Below are positions 29,276-39,448 of a DNA stretch of 64,000 nt, piece by piece. A model generated the notes under the pieces. The model was not told where the DNA came from. It did no database searches and saw nothing but the letters and a program-made list of their open reading frames with translations. Origin of the DNA: Snodgrassella alvi (GTDB lineage: Bacteria > Pseudomonadota > Gammaproteobacteria > Burkholderiales > Neisseriaceae); the NCBI RefSeq assembly GCF_002777745.1, contig NZ_MEIO01000048.1:1-64000 (forward strand). The letters are read 5' to 3'. The translations under genes were made by a program, and so were the position numbers. The number at the start of each line of letters is the position of its first letter. Positions within the stretch are counted from its first letter, which is position 1.

Positions 29276-30199
29276 TTAACTTGCAGAAGCGGTATTCATC
29301 AGACGTAATACTTTCAAACGCCTGCTGGCAGCCTGATATTGCACCAGTCCGATAAAGCGCCCATTGGCAGCATAAATACGCAAGGGAGATATTGTGCCAT
29401 AATTTTGCTCACAATGCACGGCTACACCGTGTTGTAACTGTAAAATATCTTTGTCGGTGAGGGTAACTGCCGGAAAATGTTGTACCAGTACATCACAGGG
29501 TAAGAGCCAGTTATCGCGGGCAGTTTCATCCTCACTGTTAATGGCTGCCAGTGTGTGTGTTTTTCCGATCATAAAACCGGCTGTTGCTGTACGCCGTAAG
29601 GCAGTGAGATACGCTAGTGTACCCATGTGTTTGGCCATATCTTCGGCCAGTGTACGGATATAGGTTCCTTTACTGCAACGCACATTTATTACCAGTTTAG
29701 GAAAGGCAAATTCCAAAATATCGATCTGGTAGATAGTTACCTGCCGGCTTTTACGTTCGATGGTGATGCCGGCTCGAGCATACTCGTACAGGGGTTTACC
29801 CTGATGTTTGATGGCTGAGTACATGGGCGGGGTTTGGGTAATTTCACCGCTGAAAGCTGCGATTGCTGCCTCTACTTGTGCCATTGTGATACTGGTATCA
29901 GCTGTGGCCACAATTTCACCCTCTGCATCGCCGGTACTGGTGGCCACTCCAAGATGTAATGTGGCTATGTAAGCTTTGTCGGCATCCAGTAAATACTGGG
30001 CAAATTTGGTGGCTTCACCAAAACACACTGGCAACAGACCAGTAGCCAGCGGGTCGAGTACGCCGGTGTGTCCGGCCTTGGCAGCACCATATAAAAACCG
30101 TGCTCGCTGTAATGCGCTGTTACTACTCATACCGCTGTCTTTGTCCAGCAGCAGCACTCCATTAAGGGCGCGTTTGCGCCGGCTAATCTGGTTATTCAT
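29276..30199 (-). CDS. truB: tRNA pseudouridine-55 synthase
   Basis: 307 residues from ATG 30199 (MNNQISRRKRALNG), the position that fits the family; an upstream in-frame ATG at 30253 is not needed. The catalytic Asp lies in HTGVLDPLATGLLP near residue 46, and the KGTYIRTLAEDM block near 175 is intact. It converts U55 of the T loop to pseudouridine. Codirectional with rpsO. Confidence 0.96.
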   Translation of the reverse strand: MNNQISRRKRALNGVLLLDKDSGMSSNSALQRARFLYGAAKAGHTGVLDPLATGLLPVCFGEATKFAQYLLDADKAYIATLHLGVATSTGDAEGEIVATADTSITMAQVEAAIAAFSGEITQTPPMYSAIKHQGKPLYEYARAGITIERKSRQVTIYQIDILEFAFPKLVINVRCSKGTYIRTLAEDMAKHMGTLAYLTALRRTATAGFMIGKTHTLAAINSEDETARDNWLLPCDVLVQHFPAVTLTDKDILQLQHGVAVHCEQNYGTISPLRIYAANGRFIGLVQYQAASRRLKVLRLMNTASAS

Positions 30200-30794
30200 A
30201 ATGATTCTGATGTAATCCGGTTTCAGAGTAATTAAGCGTGCGCATAATAACATGCTTTAACCCATAGCTATGTCGTTAGGACTTTGCTGGCTAATATGAT
30301 ATAAGCTTCTTACGCTAAAGCAGGCTAATTTTGCATATTAATTTGTTTTCTTAACTTTAATACGCTTTCTGTTATGCTGGCTCTAGGCCATATTAGTTGA
30401 TTTTTTACATTGATACTAATTCAATCTGAAATGAATAATTAAAATTTATTATAAATTCTTGTGCATATATTGTATCTGGCAAAAATTAAGTCTTACGCAA
30501 ATGCTTAGTTTAGAGTTACAATTATTTAAGTTTTACTGCTGGTACTGTACTGATATATCTGTCAGAATTACTGCCAGATATAATTACACTCAATCCTGAC
30601 TTAAGCGACAATTAGCCTGCGTGATGAAAATATTCACATTGTTAAAAGAATTATTTGTCATTTTCATTCAGGATGATGTTTACACTGGTATTGATTCTTT
30701 CCGGTGATTGATTTTTGTTGTACTGGTCTGACTGTCTGATAACAGAAATAAACAGGCCAAACATTTCTATCTTTACTGATGAAAAGGGTTCATT
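30200..30794. other. Divergent gap between truB and adhP
   Basis: 595 bases with no convincing gene or strong hairpin. It must carry the two divergent promoters; I see no operator I can support. Confidence 0.5.
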
Positions 30795-31808
30795 ATGAAA
30801 GCAGCCGTAGTAACAAAAGACAAAAAAGTAGCCATTCAGGACAAAGCTGTACGTCCGCTGAAAGCCAATGAAGCATTACTGAAAATGGAATGTTGCGGGG
30901 TTTGCCATACTGATTTGCATGTTAAAAATGCAGATTTTGGTGATGTTACTGGTGTCACTCTGGGACATGAAGGTATCGGGGTGGTTACTGCTGTAGGTGA
31001 AGATGTTACTTCTTTAAAAGTAGGCGACCGTGCCAGTGTTGCTTGGTTCTTTGAAGGCTGCGGCCATTGTGAATACTGTAATAGTGGCCGTGAGACATTC
31101 TGCCGTGAAGTTAAAAATGCCGGTTATACCGTAGATGGTGGTATGGCAGAAGAATGTATTGTGGTTGCAGATTATGCTGTTAAAGTACCGGATGGTTTGA
31201 GTTCTGAGGCTGCCAGCAGCATTACCTGTGCTGGTGTAACTACTTACAAGGCTATCAAGGTATCTCATATTCAGCCTGGCCAGTGGATTGCAATTTACGG
31301 TTTGGGTGGTCTGGGTAATCTGGCTTTACAATATGCCAAAAATGTCTTCAATGCTAAAGTGATTGCCATTGATGTAAATGATAAGCAACTGGAGCTGGCA
31401 CGGGAAATGGGTGCAGATATGACTCTGAATCCTGCCAAAGAAAAAGTAGAAGAAATCATTCAGGAAAAAGTGGGCGGCGCTTATGCAGCCGTTGTTACTG
31501 CGGTAGCCAAATCAGCATTTAATTCTGCTGTAGCTTCTGTACGCGCCGGAGGACGTATTGTTGCTGTAGCGTTGCCGGTAGATACTATGGATCTGAATAT
31601 TCCACGTTTGGTGCTGGATGGTATTGAGGTGGTTGGCTCTCTGGTAGGTACACGTGAAGATTTGCGTGAAGCATTCCAGTTTGGTGCGGAAGGTAAAGTG
31701 GTACCAAAAGTAACCTTGCGTCCTCTGGAAGACATCAATGATATTTTTGATGAAATGACTGCCGGCAAATTCACTGGTCGTATGGTAATTGATTTCAAAA
31801 ATGCCTGA
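30795..31808 (+). CDS. adhP: Zinc-dependent alcohol dehydrogenase, propanol-preferring type
   Basis: 337 residues. The catalytic zinc ligands are visible as C in CGVCHTD near 37 and H/E in GHEGIGVV near 58; the structural zinc site is the four-Cys block [15 protein letters not shown] near 90-104. The NAD site GLGGLGNLA lies near 171. It interconverts primary alcohols and aldehydes in the cytosol. GGG lies a few bases before the ATG, and a strong terminator follows. Single gene. Confidence 0.93.
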   Translation: MKAAVVTKDKKVAIQDKAVRPLKANEALLKMECCGVCHTDLHVKNADFGDVTGVTLGHEGIGVVTAVGEDVTSLKVGDRASVAWFFEGCGHCEYCNSGRETFCREVKNAGYTVDGGMAEECIVVADYAVKVPDGLSSEAASSITCAGVTTYKAIKVSHIQPGQWIAIYGLGGLGNLALQYAKNVFNAKVIAIDVNDKQLELAREMGADMTLNPAKEKVEEIIQEKVGGAYAAVVTAVAKSAFNSAVASVRAGGRIVAVALPVDTMDLNIPRLVLDGIEVVGSLVGTREDLREAFQFGAEGKVVPKVTLRPLEDINDIFDEMTAGKFTGRMVIDFKNA

Positions 31809-31824
31809 TTTTTAGCTAATCAGC

Positions 31825-31855
31825 AAAAAAGCCATAGTTTGACTATGGCTTTTTT
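31825..31855 (+). terminator. Intrinsic terminator of adhP
   Basis: 13-bp stem AAAAAAGCCATAG with CTATGGCTTTTTT, loop TTTGA; 16 bases after the adhP stop and before the convergent nagZ. Confidence 0.92.
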
Positions 31856-31875
31856 GTTAATAGGAAATATGGTCA

Positions 31876-32973
31876 TTAACAGGCTTCCCCTACCTGTACA
31901 CCATTAAAAGTATCCTGAGCAGAAGCAAGGCTGGCTACCAACTGCTGTGCTGCCTGAAATTCAGGCGTTTGCATACTGGCAGCGTATTGTGCTGCTGTAC
32001 CGTGGCCTGCAATCATTTGCCAGCGCTGTGCCAGCCGGCTGGTATTCGGCCAGACAAAACCGTCCAGTAAGTTATCTACCCAGTCTGGCTTGTTGCATAC
32101 CAGTGCAATATCACAACCAGCGGCAAATGCATGCGCTGCACGCTGTTTAATATTGCCGGCGCTACTGGCACCTTCCATTGTCAGGTCATCAGAAAAAATC
32201 ACGCCATCAAACTGCATTTTATCGCGCAGAACTTCTTCCAGCCAAATAGTGGAAAATCCGGCCGGTTCGGTTGGGTCAATTTTCGGATATACAACATGTG
32301 CCGGCATTAGTGCCGGCATGCCATGATGAATCAAATCATTGAATGGCTGAATATCATCAGCCCATAATTCTTCCCAGCTGCGTTTATCCTCAGGTAAAGT
32401 CAGATGGCTGTCGCCACTGGCAGCACCGTGTCCGGGGAAATGCTTACCACAGCAAGCCATGCCGCCACGTGCCAAACCACGCTGCACGGCAGTTGCCAGA
32501 GCGCTGACTACGGCTGGCTGCTGATGAAAACTGCGATTTCCGATAACAGCACATTCTCCCCAGTCCAAATCGAGCACAGGTGTGAATGACAAATCTATAC
32601 CGCATGCACGTAATTCAGTAGCCAGTACCCAGCCTACTGTTTCAGCCATTTTATCGGCCATTGCTGCACCATGCTGTTCCCAGCACTGTCCCAATGTATG
32701 CATTGCCGGTAAACGGGTAAATTCTGGGATAAAGCGTTGTACTCTTCCACCTTCATGATCAACAGCCACTATCAATTCAGGGGTTCGTAGCACTTTAATT
32801 TCTGCAACCAGCTTGGTCAGTTGTGCGCGGGATTGATAATTGCGCCGAAATAGAATTACTCCACCAATTGCTGGATGGCATAAACGTTCACGTTCTGCGA
32901 CACTGAGATGAAACTCTGCTACATCAGCCATAATTGGGCCACGAGCTAATGCTTTGGGTTGTGCTGACAACAT
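31876..32973 (-). CDS. nagZ: Beta-N-acetylglucosaminidase NagZ
   Basis: 365 residues, a glycoside hydrolase family 3 enzyme. The KHFPGHGAASGDSHLTLP block near 179-196 carries the catalytic His of NagZ, and the nucleophile Asp is in FSDDLTMEGAS near 262. It removes GlcNAc from anhydro-muropeptides in the cytoplasm, feeding the wall-recycling route that includes Mpl. The N-terminal 16 residues may be an overlong start; no better start is clear. Confidence 0.95.
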   Translation of the reverse strand: MLSAQPKALARGPIMADVAEFHLSVAERERLCHPAIGGVILFRRNYQSRAQLTKLVAEIKVLRTPELIVAVDHEGGRVQRFIPEFTRLPAMHTLGQCWEQHGAAMADKMAETVGWVLATELRACGIDLSFTPVLDLDWGECAVIGNRSFHQQPAVVSALATAVQRGLARGGMACCGKHFPGHGAASGDSHLTLPEDKRSWEELWADDIQPFNDLIHHGMPALMPAHVVYPKIDPTEPAGFSTIWLEEVLRDKMQFDGVIFSDDLTMEGASSAGNIKQRAAHAFAAGCDIALVCNKPDWVDNLLDGFVWPNTSRLAQRWQMIAGHGTAAQYAASMQTPEFQAAQQLVASLASAQDTFNGVQVGEAC

Positions 32974-33161
32974 AGATTTATTCCAGAAAATATTAAATGA
33001 ATTAACTGTCTAGCCAGATTGAAAGTCGATTTCTCACCATAATTAAGCAATTGTGTACAGAAAAACTGCATTAAAGTGTGCATTATTATCTGCCTGATTA
33101 AACCTAAACAATCAAATCAGCAATAATTGATTGCAATCTTACTATCTGTATATGCTATATA

Positions 33162-34640
33162 TCATGGCAGTATCAGGGCAATAAATAGTGTGTTACTGGC
33201 ACGTCTGATTAACAGTGGTACGCTTTTACCACTGGCTTCTACCGCCTGCTCGAAATCATTTTCATCATGCACCAGTTTTTGCCCAACAGCCACGATGATA
33301 TCACCACGGCGTAAATCCACTTGTGCAGCCAGTCCTCTGACTTCTTCTATCACCAGCCCTTTTGTTGTTACCCGCAAGCTCAGACCAAGGTGCTGTTCAG
33401 TAAAATTGATACCGTCAGTTGGCATAACGGCACTGGCTGTACTGGGTGAATTATTGATGGCCGGCGACATATCATCCAGTATGACTTTGATTTCCTCTTT
33501 TTTGCCTTTGCGCCAGATACCCAGAATAATTTGTTTACCCGGTTGCAGCAGACCAACTTTGACCGGTAAATCACTAGAACTATCTAGTTTTTCACCGTTT
33601 ATACTTTCCACAATATCGCCTGTTAACAAGCCGGCCTTGGCTGCTGGCCCGCCGGCAATCACCTGAGTAATCAGTGCACCATGAGCTTTATCTAAACCAA
33701 AAGATTTTGCCAGATTATAGTTAACCTCCTGAATGACTACGCCCAGACGACCGCGCTGTACTTTACCTGTCATTTTCAATTGTTCAGCAACATTCATGGC
33801 CACATCAATCGGAATGGCAAAGGAAATACCCATAAATCCGCCACTGCGACTGTATATCTGTGAGTTAATCCCGATTACCTGCCCTTTCAGATTAAACAGT
33901 GGACCACCCGAATTTCCCGGATTGATGGCGACATCAGTCTGAATAAACGGAGTGTAATTTTCTTCCGGCAGACTGCGCCCTTTGGCAGAGACAATGCCCG
34001 CAGTCACGGTATTATCAAAACCAAACGGTGCGCCGATTGCTGCTACCCATTCCCCCACTTTTAAATCTTTTGGATTACCCGGCTCCACTACGGGTAATTC
34101 AGTGGCACTGATTTTTAATAATGCAACATCAGACTGAGTATCAGCACCGATCAGTTTGGCCTGAAATTCACGTTTATCATTCAGTAATACCTTGATGTTG
34201 TTCATGCCATTGACAACATGGGTGTTGGTAAGGATATAGCCATCTTTACTGATGATGAAACCTGAACCGAAATTGTATTCATCATCATTTGCCTGCGGTG
34301 TTTGCGGTACATTCGGTAAAAGATGCCTGAAGTACTCATAAAATGGATCATTATCAGGCAGAGCATCCGAGCTAACTTCACTGTCACCATCAATATTGCG
34401 GTTATCACGTGTTGCCTGAATATTCACTACGGCCGGACCCTGCTGGTCAACGAGCTGGGTAAAATCAGGCAATAGCATGGCTACCCGATTATTGTTGCCA
34501 TCAGTGCCGGCAGGTATTTCCTTCACAAAACGCTGATTGGGGCTTTCTGTGCCAAACCAGTGTTCTAGCCGGTCACAACCAGCAGCTACTAATAACATTG
34601 ACATAATTATAGTCAACACATATTTGCGATTTATCCGCAT
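33162..34640 (-). CDS. degP: DegP/HtrA-type serine protease, lipoprotein form
   Basis: 492 residues from ATG 34640, which has AGGG six bases upstream. The signal LLVAAGC is a lipobox, so the protease is lipid-anchored; Asp follows the Cys, which would favour the inner membrane by the E. coli rule. The catalytic triad is His in TNTHVV near 131, Asp in QSDVALL near 161 and Ser in GNSGGPLF near 235. Two PDZ domains follow (about 280-370 and 405-485). It degrades or refolds damaged periplasmic proteins. Soluble DegP is the usual form; anchored versions are known in Neisseriaceae. Confidence 0.93.
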   Translation of the reverse strand: MRINRKYVLTIIMSMLLVAAGCDRLEHWFGTESPNQRFVKEIPAGTDGNNNRVAMLLPDFTQLVDQQGPAVVNIQATRDNRNIDGDSEVSSDALPDNDPFYEYFRHLLPNVPQTPQANDDEYNFGSGFIISKDGYILTNTHVVNGMNNIKVLLNDKREFQAKLIGADTQSDVALLKISATELPVVEPGNPKDLKVGEWVAAIGAPFGFDNTVTAGIVSAKGRSLPEENYTPFIQTDVAINPGNSGGPLFNLKGQVIGINSQIYSRSGGFMGISFAIPIDVAMNVAEQLKMTGKVQRGRLGVVIQEVNYNLAKSFGLDKAHGALITQVIAGGPAAKAGLLTGDIVESINGEKLDSSSDLPVKVGLLQPGKQIILGIWRKGKKEEIKVILDDMSPAINNSPSTASAVMPTDGINFTEQHLGLSLRVTTKGLVIEEVRGLAAQVDLRRGDIIVAVGQKLVHDENDFEQAVEASGKSVPLLIRRASNTLFIALILP

Positions 34641-34720
34641 CAACATCCCTATCTTGTTTGTTTTCTTACACAAGCGGTTATCAATAATATTGTAGCGAAA
34701 AGAGGCGTTAAATTACACAA

Positions 34721-35362
34721 TTACACAGTTAAAATTATCTTTGCCGGATATTCGCACAAATCGTTAATCAAACAATGCTCGCACACGGGTTTACGCGCTT
34801 TACATATGTAACGTCCATGTAAAATCAGCCAGTGGTGCGCATCTACCCTGAATTGTTTGGGTACCACCTGCATTAATTTATCCTCAACCTCACGCACGGT
34901 TTTGCCCGGTGCAAGGCCAGTACGGTTACATACTCGGAAAATATGGGTATCAACAGCAATTGTTGGCTGACCAAATGCTGTATTCAGTACCACATTGGCT
35001 GTTTTTCGTCCTACACCGGGTAAAGCCTCCAGTTGCTCCCTGGTTTGCGGCACTTCACCATCATACTGCTGCACCAGTATCTGGCAGGTTTCCAGCACAT
35101 GTTTGGCTTTGGTTTTGTACAAGCCAATGGTACGAATGCAATCCATGACTTTATCCATGCCCAAGGCCAGCATAGCTTCTGCTGTTGGTGCCAATTGAAA
35201 CAGGTGCACGGTACATTTATTTACGGATACATCAGTAGCCTGTGCCGAGAGCATAACTGCAATTAATAACTCAAATGGTGAGTGGTATATCAGCTCTGTG
35301 GTCGGATGCGGACAAGCGGCCTGCAAACGAACAAAAATTTCCTTGCGTTTATGTGCATTCAT
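34721..35362 (-). CDS. nth: Endonuclease III
   Basis: 213 residues, full length. The helix-hairpin-helix LPGVGRKTANVVL near 114-126 holds the catalytic Lys, the catalytic Asp is in AVDTHIFRV near 138, and the four-cysteine 4Fe-4S loop lies at the C-terminus (CKARKPVCEHCLINDLC). It removes oxidised pyrimidines in base excision repair. Lies just downstream of the thermonuclease gene on the same strand, 12 bases apart. Confidence 0.96.
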   Translation of the reverse strand: MNAHKRKEIFVRLQAACPHPTTELIYHSPFELLIAVMLSAQATDVSVNKCTVHLFQLAPTAEAMLALGMDKVMDCIRTIGLYKTKAKHVLETCQILVQQYDGEVPQTREQLEALPGVGRKTANVVLNTAFGQPTIAVDTHIFRVCNRTGLAPGKTVREVEDKLMQVVPKQFRVDAHHWLILHGRYICKARKPVCEHCLINDLCEYPAKIILTV

Positions 35363-35374
35363 GAAATTCGACTA

Positions 35375-36013
35375 TTATCTGTTTTTCTGTTGCTGACGAA
35401 ACTGCCAGGGTGCAATTGCTCGGGCATTGTGCCACAAACCGAGACGGTTTTGGCGCGCCTTAAGCTGAGCATCCTGATAACGGCTAAAACCAAGGCGATC
35501 TTGCTGTTTTTTAGCAATAGAATTGTAATGCCAGGCATGACCCTGTTGTACCATCCATAAATTGATATCCACATTATTCAGCATAATTTGGCCAACTTCG
35601 CGCTGATACTGGTCGATGGCAACCACATTGACATCCACCGGCTTGCCTTCAATGCGTGCCTTTAAAGCGTCACGACTGGCCACTCCGTAGGCTTGTTTGA
35701 TTTCCGGTGCATCTATATTAGCCAGACGCACTTTATGCATGTGTCCATCCTTGTCCCTGACATGTACTGTATCGCCGTCATGTACGCTATCAATGCTGCC
35801 AGAATAATGTCCTTTACTGGCTACCGCCCATTTCTTTCCCCTGTTACCTGTACCTGCCGGTCTGCCATTGAAAATGTCCTGCACAGAACGCACAATACTA
35901 TCGGCTTTATGCACCCATTTTTCTAATGGTGCAATCATACTGTCCGGTAACCAGACTTTAGCTACTGTCAGAATAATCGCTATCCATACCAAAAGTTTAC
36001 GCCATTTTGTCAA
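35375..36013 (-). CDS. Thermonuclease-family (SNase-like) nuclease, membrane-anchored
   Basis: 212 residues. A TTG start at 36013 is supported by AGAGGTGAG ending five bases upstream. The N-terminus is one hydrophobic helix (LVWIAIILTVAKVW), so the enzyme should be membrane-bound or exported. The staphylococcal-nuclease-like core includes DGDTVHV near 80, VRLANIDAPE near 96 and a basic Arg in QREVGQI near 138. It probably cuts DNA or RNA outside the cytoplasm, with calcium, by family analogy. nth follows after 12 bases. Confidence 0.87.
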   Translation of the reverse strand: MTKWRKLLVWIAIILTVAKVWLPDSMIAPLEKWVHKADSIVRSVQDIFNGRPAGTGNRGKKWAVASKGHYSGSIDSVHDGDTVHVRDKDGHMHKVRLANIDAPEIKQAYGVASRDALKARIEGKPVDVNVVAIDQYQREVGQIMLNNVDINLWMVQQGHAWHYNSIAKKQQDRLGFSRYQDAQLKARQNRLGLWHNARAIAPWQFRQQQKNR

Positions 36014-36213
36014 AATTTCTCACCTCTTTTACATTTATCAGAAACCATGTTCTGAGTATATTCTGCCAGCTCAACAGGCGGCCACCAGTTGCTGCCGAAT
36101 ATGCTGGCAACATGACAGGTGTTTTAAACAGCAGCAGCCAGTCCCCCTTTTAAGGCAACTGGCCACATAGTTATTAATTCAAAATGTTGTTACATACTGC
36201 TATCGCAGCGAAT

Positions 36214-36882
36214 TTAAACTTTAGCTGTTAATACCTGAACGCCACTGCTGCAACCTAACACCAGCAAATCAGCTGCATGATGGGTAAACAAGCCATTCTC
36301 TACCACACCAGGTATAGCGTTAATTGCGTCTTCCATTTTAATCGGTTCGTTCAGATTCAGATTGGCTACATCCAGAATCTGATTACCATTATCGGTGGTA
36401 AAGCCCAAACGTAATTCTGGCTCACCACCCAGCTTCAATAATCTGCGTGCGACCAGTGAGCGTGCATTTGGAATGACTTCTACTGGCAACGGGAAATGAC
36501 CAAGACGACTGGTATACTTGCTTTCATCGGCAATACAAATGAATTTTTCAGCAGCACTGGCTACAATCTTTTCATTTAATAATGCGCCACCACCACCTTT
36601 AATCATCTGCAATAAATGATTAATTTCATCAGCACCATCGATATATAACGGTAAACCATTAACTTCATTCAAAGTTACTTCTGGAATACCAAAGTTTTTC
36701 AGAGCCTCACTGGTCTGAACAGAAGTAGAAACCGCACCTTTGATTCTTTTCCTGCTTTGCGCCAGAGCTTCAATAAAGAAACGTACAGTCGAACCAGTAC
36801 CAATCCCCAAATATTCATTTTCCTGTACATATTCCACTGCTTTTTCAGCGGCCTGACGCTTCAGCGCATCTTGTGCTTTCAT
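36214..36882 (-). CDS. rpiA: Ribose-5-phosphate isomerase A
   Basis: 222 residues from ATG 36882, with AAGGAG eight bases upstream; 25 in-frame codons before it are rejected. Family blocks: GIGTGSTV near 26, DGADEIN near 83 and [14 protein letters not shown] near 94-107. It interconverts ribose-5-phosphate and ribulose-5-phosphate in the pentose phosphate pathway. Codirectional with ispF upstream by 81 bases. Confidence 0.96.
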   Translation of the reverse strand: MKAQDALKRQAAEKAVEYVQENEYLGIGTGSTVRFFIEALAQSRKRIKGAVSTSVQTSEALKNFGIPEVTLNEVNGLPLYIDGADEINHLLQMIKGGGGALLNEKIVASAAEKFICIADESKYTSRLGHFPLPVEVIPNARSLVARRLLKLGGEPELRLGFTTDNGNQILDVANLNLNEPIKMEDAINAIPGVVENGLFTHHAADLLVLGCSSGVQVLTAKV

Positions 36883-36963
36883 ACTTACTGCTCCTTCTTT
36901 ACTCTGTTCAATATTCAGACAATATTTATCTGCATAAAAATTATAGCTCAAGCGCATACCAGA

Positions 36964-37446
36964 TTAAACTGCTGTCAGTAAGACAATAGCCTGAGCTTCA
37001 ATAGCTTCTTCCCGTCCCAGATAACCTAATTTCTCATTGGTTTTCCCCTTAATATTCACCGCTTCAAGGGGCAGATTCAGATCGGAAGCAATGTGCATTC
37101 GCATCTGGTCTATATAAGGACGCAATTTTGGCTGCTGAGCAATCACCGTACTATCGACATTGACCACCCGCCAGCCAGCAGCCTGTACAGCAGCATATGC
37201 ACCACGCAACAGCTCACGGCTGTCTGCGTCTTTATTCGTAGCTGCCGTATCTGGATAAAGTTTACCGATGTCGCCTAAAGCCGCTGCACCCAGCAATGCA
37301 TCGGTAATGGCGTGCAAGAGGGCATCGGCATCAGAATGGCCAAGCAAGCCCTTATCAAAGGGAATATTCACCCCGCCCAGTAACAGTGGCCTGCCGGCTA
37401 CGAGCTGATGCACATCATAGCCCTGCCCGACTCTTATCGAATTCAT
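36964..37446 (-). CDS. ispF: 2-C-methyl-D-erythritol 2,4-cyclodiphosphate synthase
   Basis: 160 residues. Metal-binding DVH (GYDVHQL near 9) and the [19 protein letters not shown] block near 36-54 are intact, as is the C-terminal GLGRE-like [12 protein letters not shown]. It forms the cyclic diphosphate in the methylerythritol route to isoprenoids. Its start overlaps the ispD stop by four bases (ATGA). Confidence 0.96.
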   Translation of the reverse strand: MNSIRVGQGYDVHQLVAGRPLLLGGVNIPFDKGLLGHSDADALLHAITDALLGAAALGDIGKLYPDTAATNKDADSRELLRGAYAAVQAAGWRVVNVDSTVIAQQPKLRPYIDQMRMHIASDLNLPLEAVNIKGKTNEKLGYLGREEAIEAQAIVLLTAV

Positions 37447-38150
37447 TCAACGGTTTCCTGTTGTAAAAAATAGGTGGCTAATAAAGCATCCTGTGCACTG
37501 GTTAATTTCAAGTTACGTATATCGCCCAGCACCAGCAACGGTGACAGACCGAGTGCTTCCACCGCGGACGATTCATCAGTTATCACATCCAGATCCACCT
37601 GTGCCAGTGCTCTGGCCAGAATACCGGCACGGAACATTTGTGGTGTTTGCGCCTGCCATAAGCCATCACGGCTCACCGTACAGCAGACATGCTGCGCTGT
37701 ATCAGCCTGCTTCAAGGTATCGGCTACCGGCAACGCCAGTAATCCGCCTACGGCATGATTATGTACGGCCGCAAGCAGACGCTGTACCGAGTCAGCACTC
37801 ACGCAGCAGCGTGCAGCATCATGTACCAATAGCCAATCATTATCTTGTAAGTCAAACTGCTGCTGTGCATGCATAATGCCATTGCGCACTGTCTGTGCAC
37901 GCGTGGTACCACCACAACGCAGAATATGCACATTTGATGGTAGTTCTGCCGCCGGATAGATGGTATCGATATATTCATCCTGTTCAGAGACCACAATCAG
38001 TAATAGATCAATTGCATTGATTTGTACCAGCCGCGACACAGTATGCTCAAGAACAGTTTTACCAATCAGGCTGACATACTGTTTAGGACAGGCTGCACCA
38101 AAGCGTGCTCCTACACCGGCGGCGGGAATCAACGCTACATGGCGGGTCAT
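37443..38150 (-). CDS. ispD: 2-C-methyl-D-erythritol 4-phosphate cytidylyltransferase
   Basis: 235 residues. The nucleotide-binding start [17 protein letters not shown] is typical, and [10 protein letters not shown] near 107 and [11 protein letters not shown] near 190 complete the family pattern. It makes CDP-methylerythritol two steps ahead of IspF. Coupled by ATGA overlaps to dnaQ upstream and ispF downstream, so the three form one translational unit. Confidence 0.96.
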   Translation of the reverse strand: MTRHVALIPAAGVGARFGAACPKQYVSLIGKTVLEHTVSRLVQINAIDLLLIVVSEQDEYIDTIYPAAELPSNVHILRCGGTTRAQTVRNGIMHAQQQFDLQDNDWLLVHDAARCCVSADSVQRLLAAVHNHAVGGLLALPVADTLKQADTAQHVCCTVSRDGLWQAQTPQMFRAGILARALAQVDLDVITDESSAVEALGLSPLLVLGDIRNLKLTSAQDALLATYFLQQETVE

Positions 38151-38887
38151 TTGGATTTATCCTCGGTATCTTGCTGCCACTGCCGCCAGACACAAGGCGC
38201 ACCAGCAATTTTGTCCAACGCCTGCAAATAGTTTTCATGCTCAGCCAGCTCTTCACTACTGGGTGTCACTACCGGCAGTGCTGCATGTTTAATCTGATAC
38301 TGGCCGCCGGCAGCCGGATTATTGCTGGTAGTAGTGGTGGCCATCAGTTCATCCACTAAACTGAACTGGCTGCGTGTCATAGCCAGATAAACTTCACCCA
38401 GTAATTCACAGTCAATCAATGCACCATGCAGTACACGTTTGCTACGGTCAACCTCCAGACGCGTACATAAAGCATCTAGCGAATTCTTCTGCCCCGGATA
38501 TCTGTCCCGTGCCATTTTTAGGGTATCAGTGATATCGCTGGTAATGGTTTTCGTTCTGGGCATTCCCAGACGTTTAAACTCCATATCCAGAAAACCTTCA
38601 TCAAACGAGGCATTATGAATAATCAGTTCGGCGCCACGTATGTAATCAGCAATTTGCTGCGCCACGTCGGCAAATACCGGTGCATTCATTTCGTTCAGCT
38701 TTTCCAGCGTAATCCCGTGGACAGCGACTGCCTCTTCAGGGATATCACGCTCAGGATTAATATACAGATGCAGATTATTACCAGTAAGGCGCCGGTCTAT
38801 CATTTCCACTCCGGCAAATTCAATTAAACGGTCGCCATTGTTTGCTGACAGGCCAGTGGTTTCAGTATCAAGAATTATTTGACGCAT
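38147..38887 (-). CDS. dnaQ: DNA polymerase III epsilon subunit
   Basis: 246 residues. The DEDDh exonuclease motifs are complete: Exo I LDTETTGL near 6, Exo II HNASFDEGFL near 97, and Exo III with HGALIDCELL near 163. A C-terminal tail of the type that binds the polymerase alpha subunit is present. It proofreads replication errors. First gene of the dnaQ-ispD-ispF overlap set; the unusual coupling ties a replication gene to isoprenoid synthesis. Confidence 0.95.
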   Translation of the reverse strand: MRQIILDTETTGLSANNGDRLIEFAGVEMIDRRLTGNNLHLYINPERDIPEEAVAVHGITLEKLNEMNAPVFADVAQQIADYIRGAELIIHNASFDEGFLDMEFKRLGMPRTKTITSDITDTLKMARDRYPGQKNSLDALCTRLEVDRSKRVLHGALIDCELLGEVYLAMTRSQFSLVDELMATTTTSNNPAAGGQYQIKHAALPVVTPSSEELAEHENYLQALDKIAGAPCVWRQWQQDTEDKSK

Positions 38888-39143
38888 ATTGATGCTTTAA
38901 GCGGTTGAACACCGCAGACTTAAAACAACGATAATACTAAAAAATCTATGACTGCGCATATCTGCTGATTCAGTCGGCAGCAGATTTACCCTTTTAAGCC
39001 TGCATTTTTAACAGCATATGCAGGTAAAACCGGCACATACTCCAAATAAATGTCATATGAACCACTTGCCTGCAAACTTGTTACTATTTTTATCATTAAT
39101 AAAATCAAATATATAATTACTAACTACTATTATTTTAGTAAAT

Positions 39144-39162
39144 AATAATGAATATCATTTGC
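39144..39162 (+). promoter_or_regulatory. Fur-box-like operator
   Basis: The 19-base site AATAATGAATATCATTTGC matches 14 of 19 positions of the classical Fur consensus GATAATGATAATCATTATC. It overlaps the -35 region of the promoter just downstream, the placement expected for iron-dependent repression. Confidence 0.6.
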
Positions 39163-39187
39163 AATTATAAATTAATTTGTTTATGAT
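39159..39187 (+). promoter_or_regulatory. Sigma-70 promoter within the Fur site
   Basis: -35 TTGCAA (39159-39164) and -10 TATGAT (39182-39187) are 17 bases apart. The predicted start is near 39194. No protein-coding frame follows before the terminator at 39334. Confidence 0.6.
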
Positions 39188-39193
39188 GTACTT

Positions 39194-39361
39194 ATGCTCA
39201 CGTAACAACACAAATATTGACATATAACATGTTGAATTTGCAGAACATGTAAATCGATTTAAAAATAAATTGTTGCCTTTCCGACAATTTATTATGGCAG
39301 TTAACTATTGGTAGTGGTTTGTGTTCCTTTTTACGCCCCTTGTTTTAGGGGCGATTTTTTT
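39194..39361 (+). ncRNA. Candidate Fur-regulated small RNA (NrrF-like)
   Basis: A predicted transcript of about 165 bases runs from the promoter to the intrinsic terminator at 39334-39361, with no ORF on the plus strand of meaningful length. It contains a 7-bp hairpin (39227-39233 with 39244-39250) and a 10-bp hairpin (39264-39273 with 39284-39293) whose loop is TGCCTTTCCG, a pyrimidine-rich loop suited to base pairing. Size, Fur site and terminator agree with NrrF, the iron-repressed RNA of Neisseria that lowers succinate dehydrogenase expression. The identity as NrrF itself is inference; I cannot compare sequences here. Confidence 0.55.
39334..39361 (+). terminator. Intrinsic terminator of the candidate small RNA
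   Basis: CGCCCCT pairs with AGGGGCG (39334-39340 and 39347-39353) and is followed by a run of seven T. No coding gene on the plus strand precedes it, which is what drew attention to the RNA. Confidence 0.85.
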
Positions 39362-39448
39362 GTTTGGCGATTTAAAAATATAAATTATGATCAATCAACC
39401 ATTTGCGCAGACAAATATCAGCACATAAACAAACAAATGAGGCTGTTA

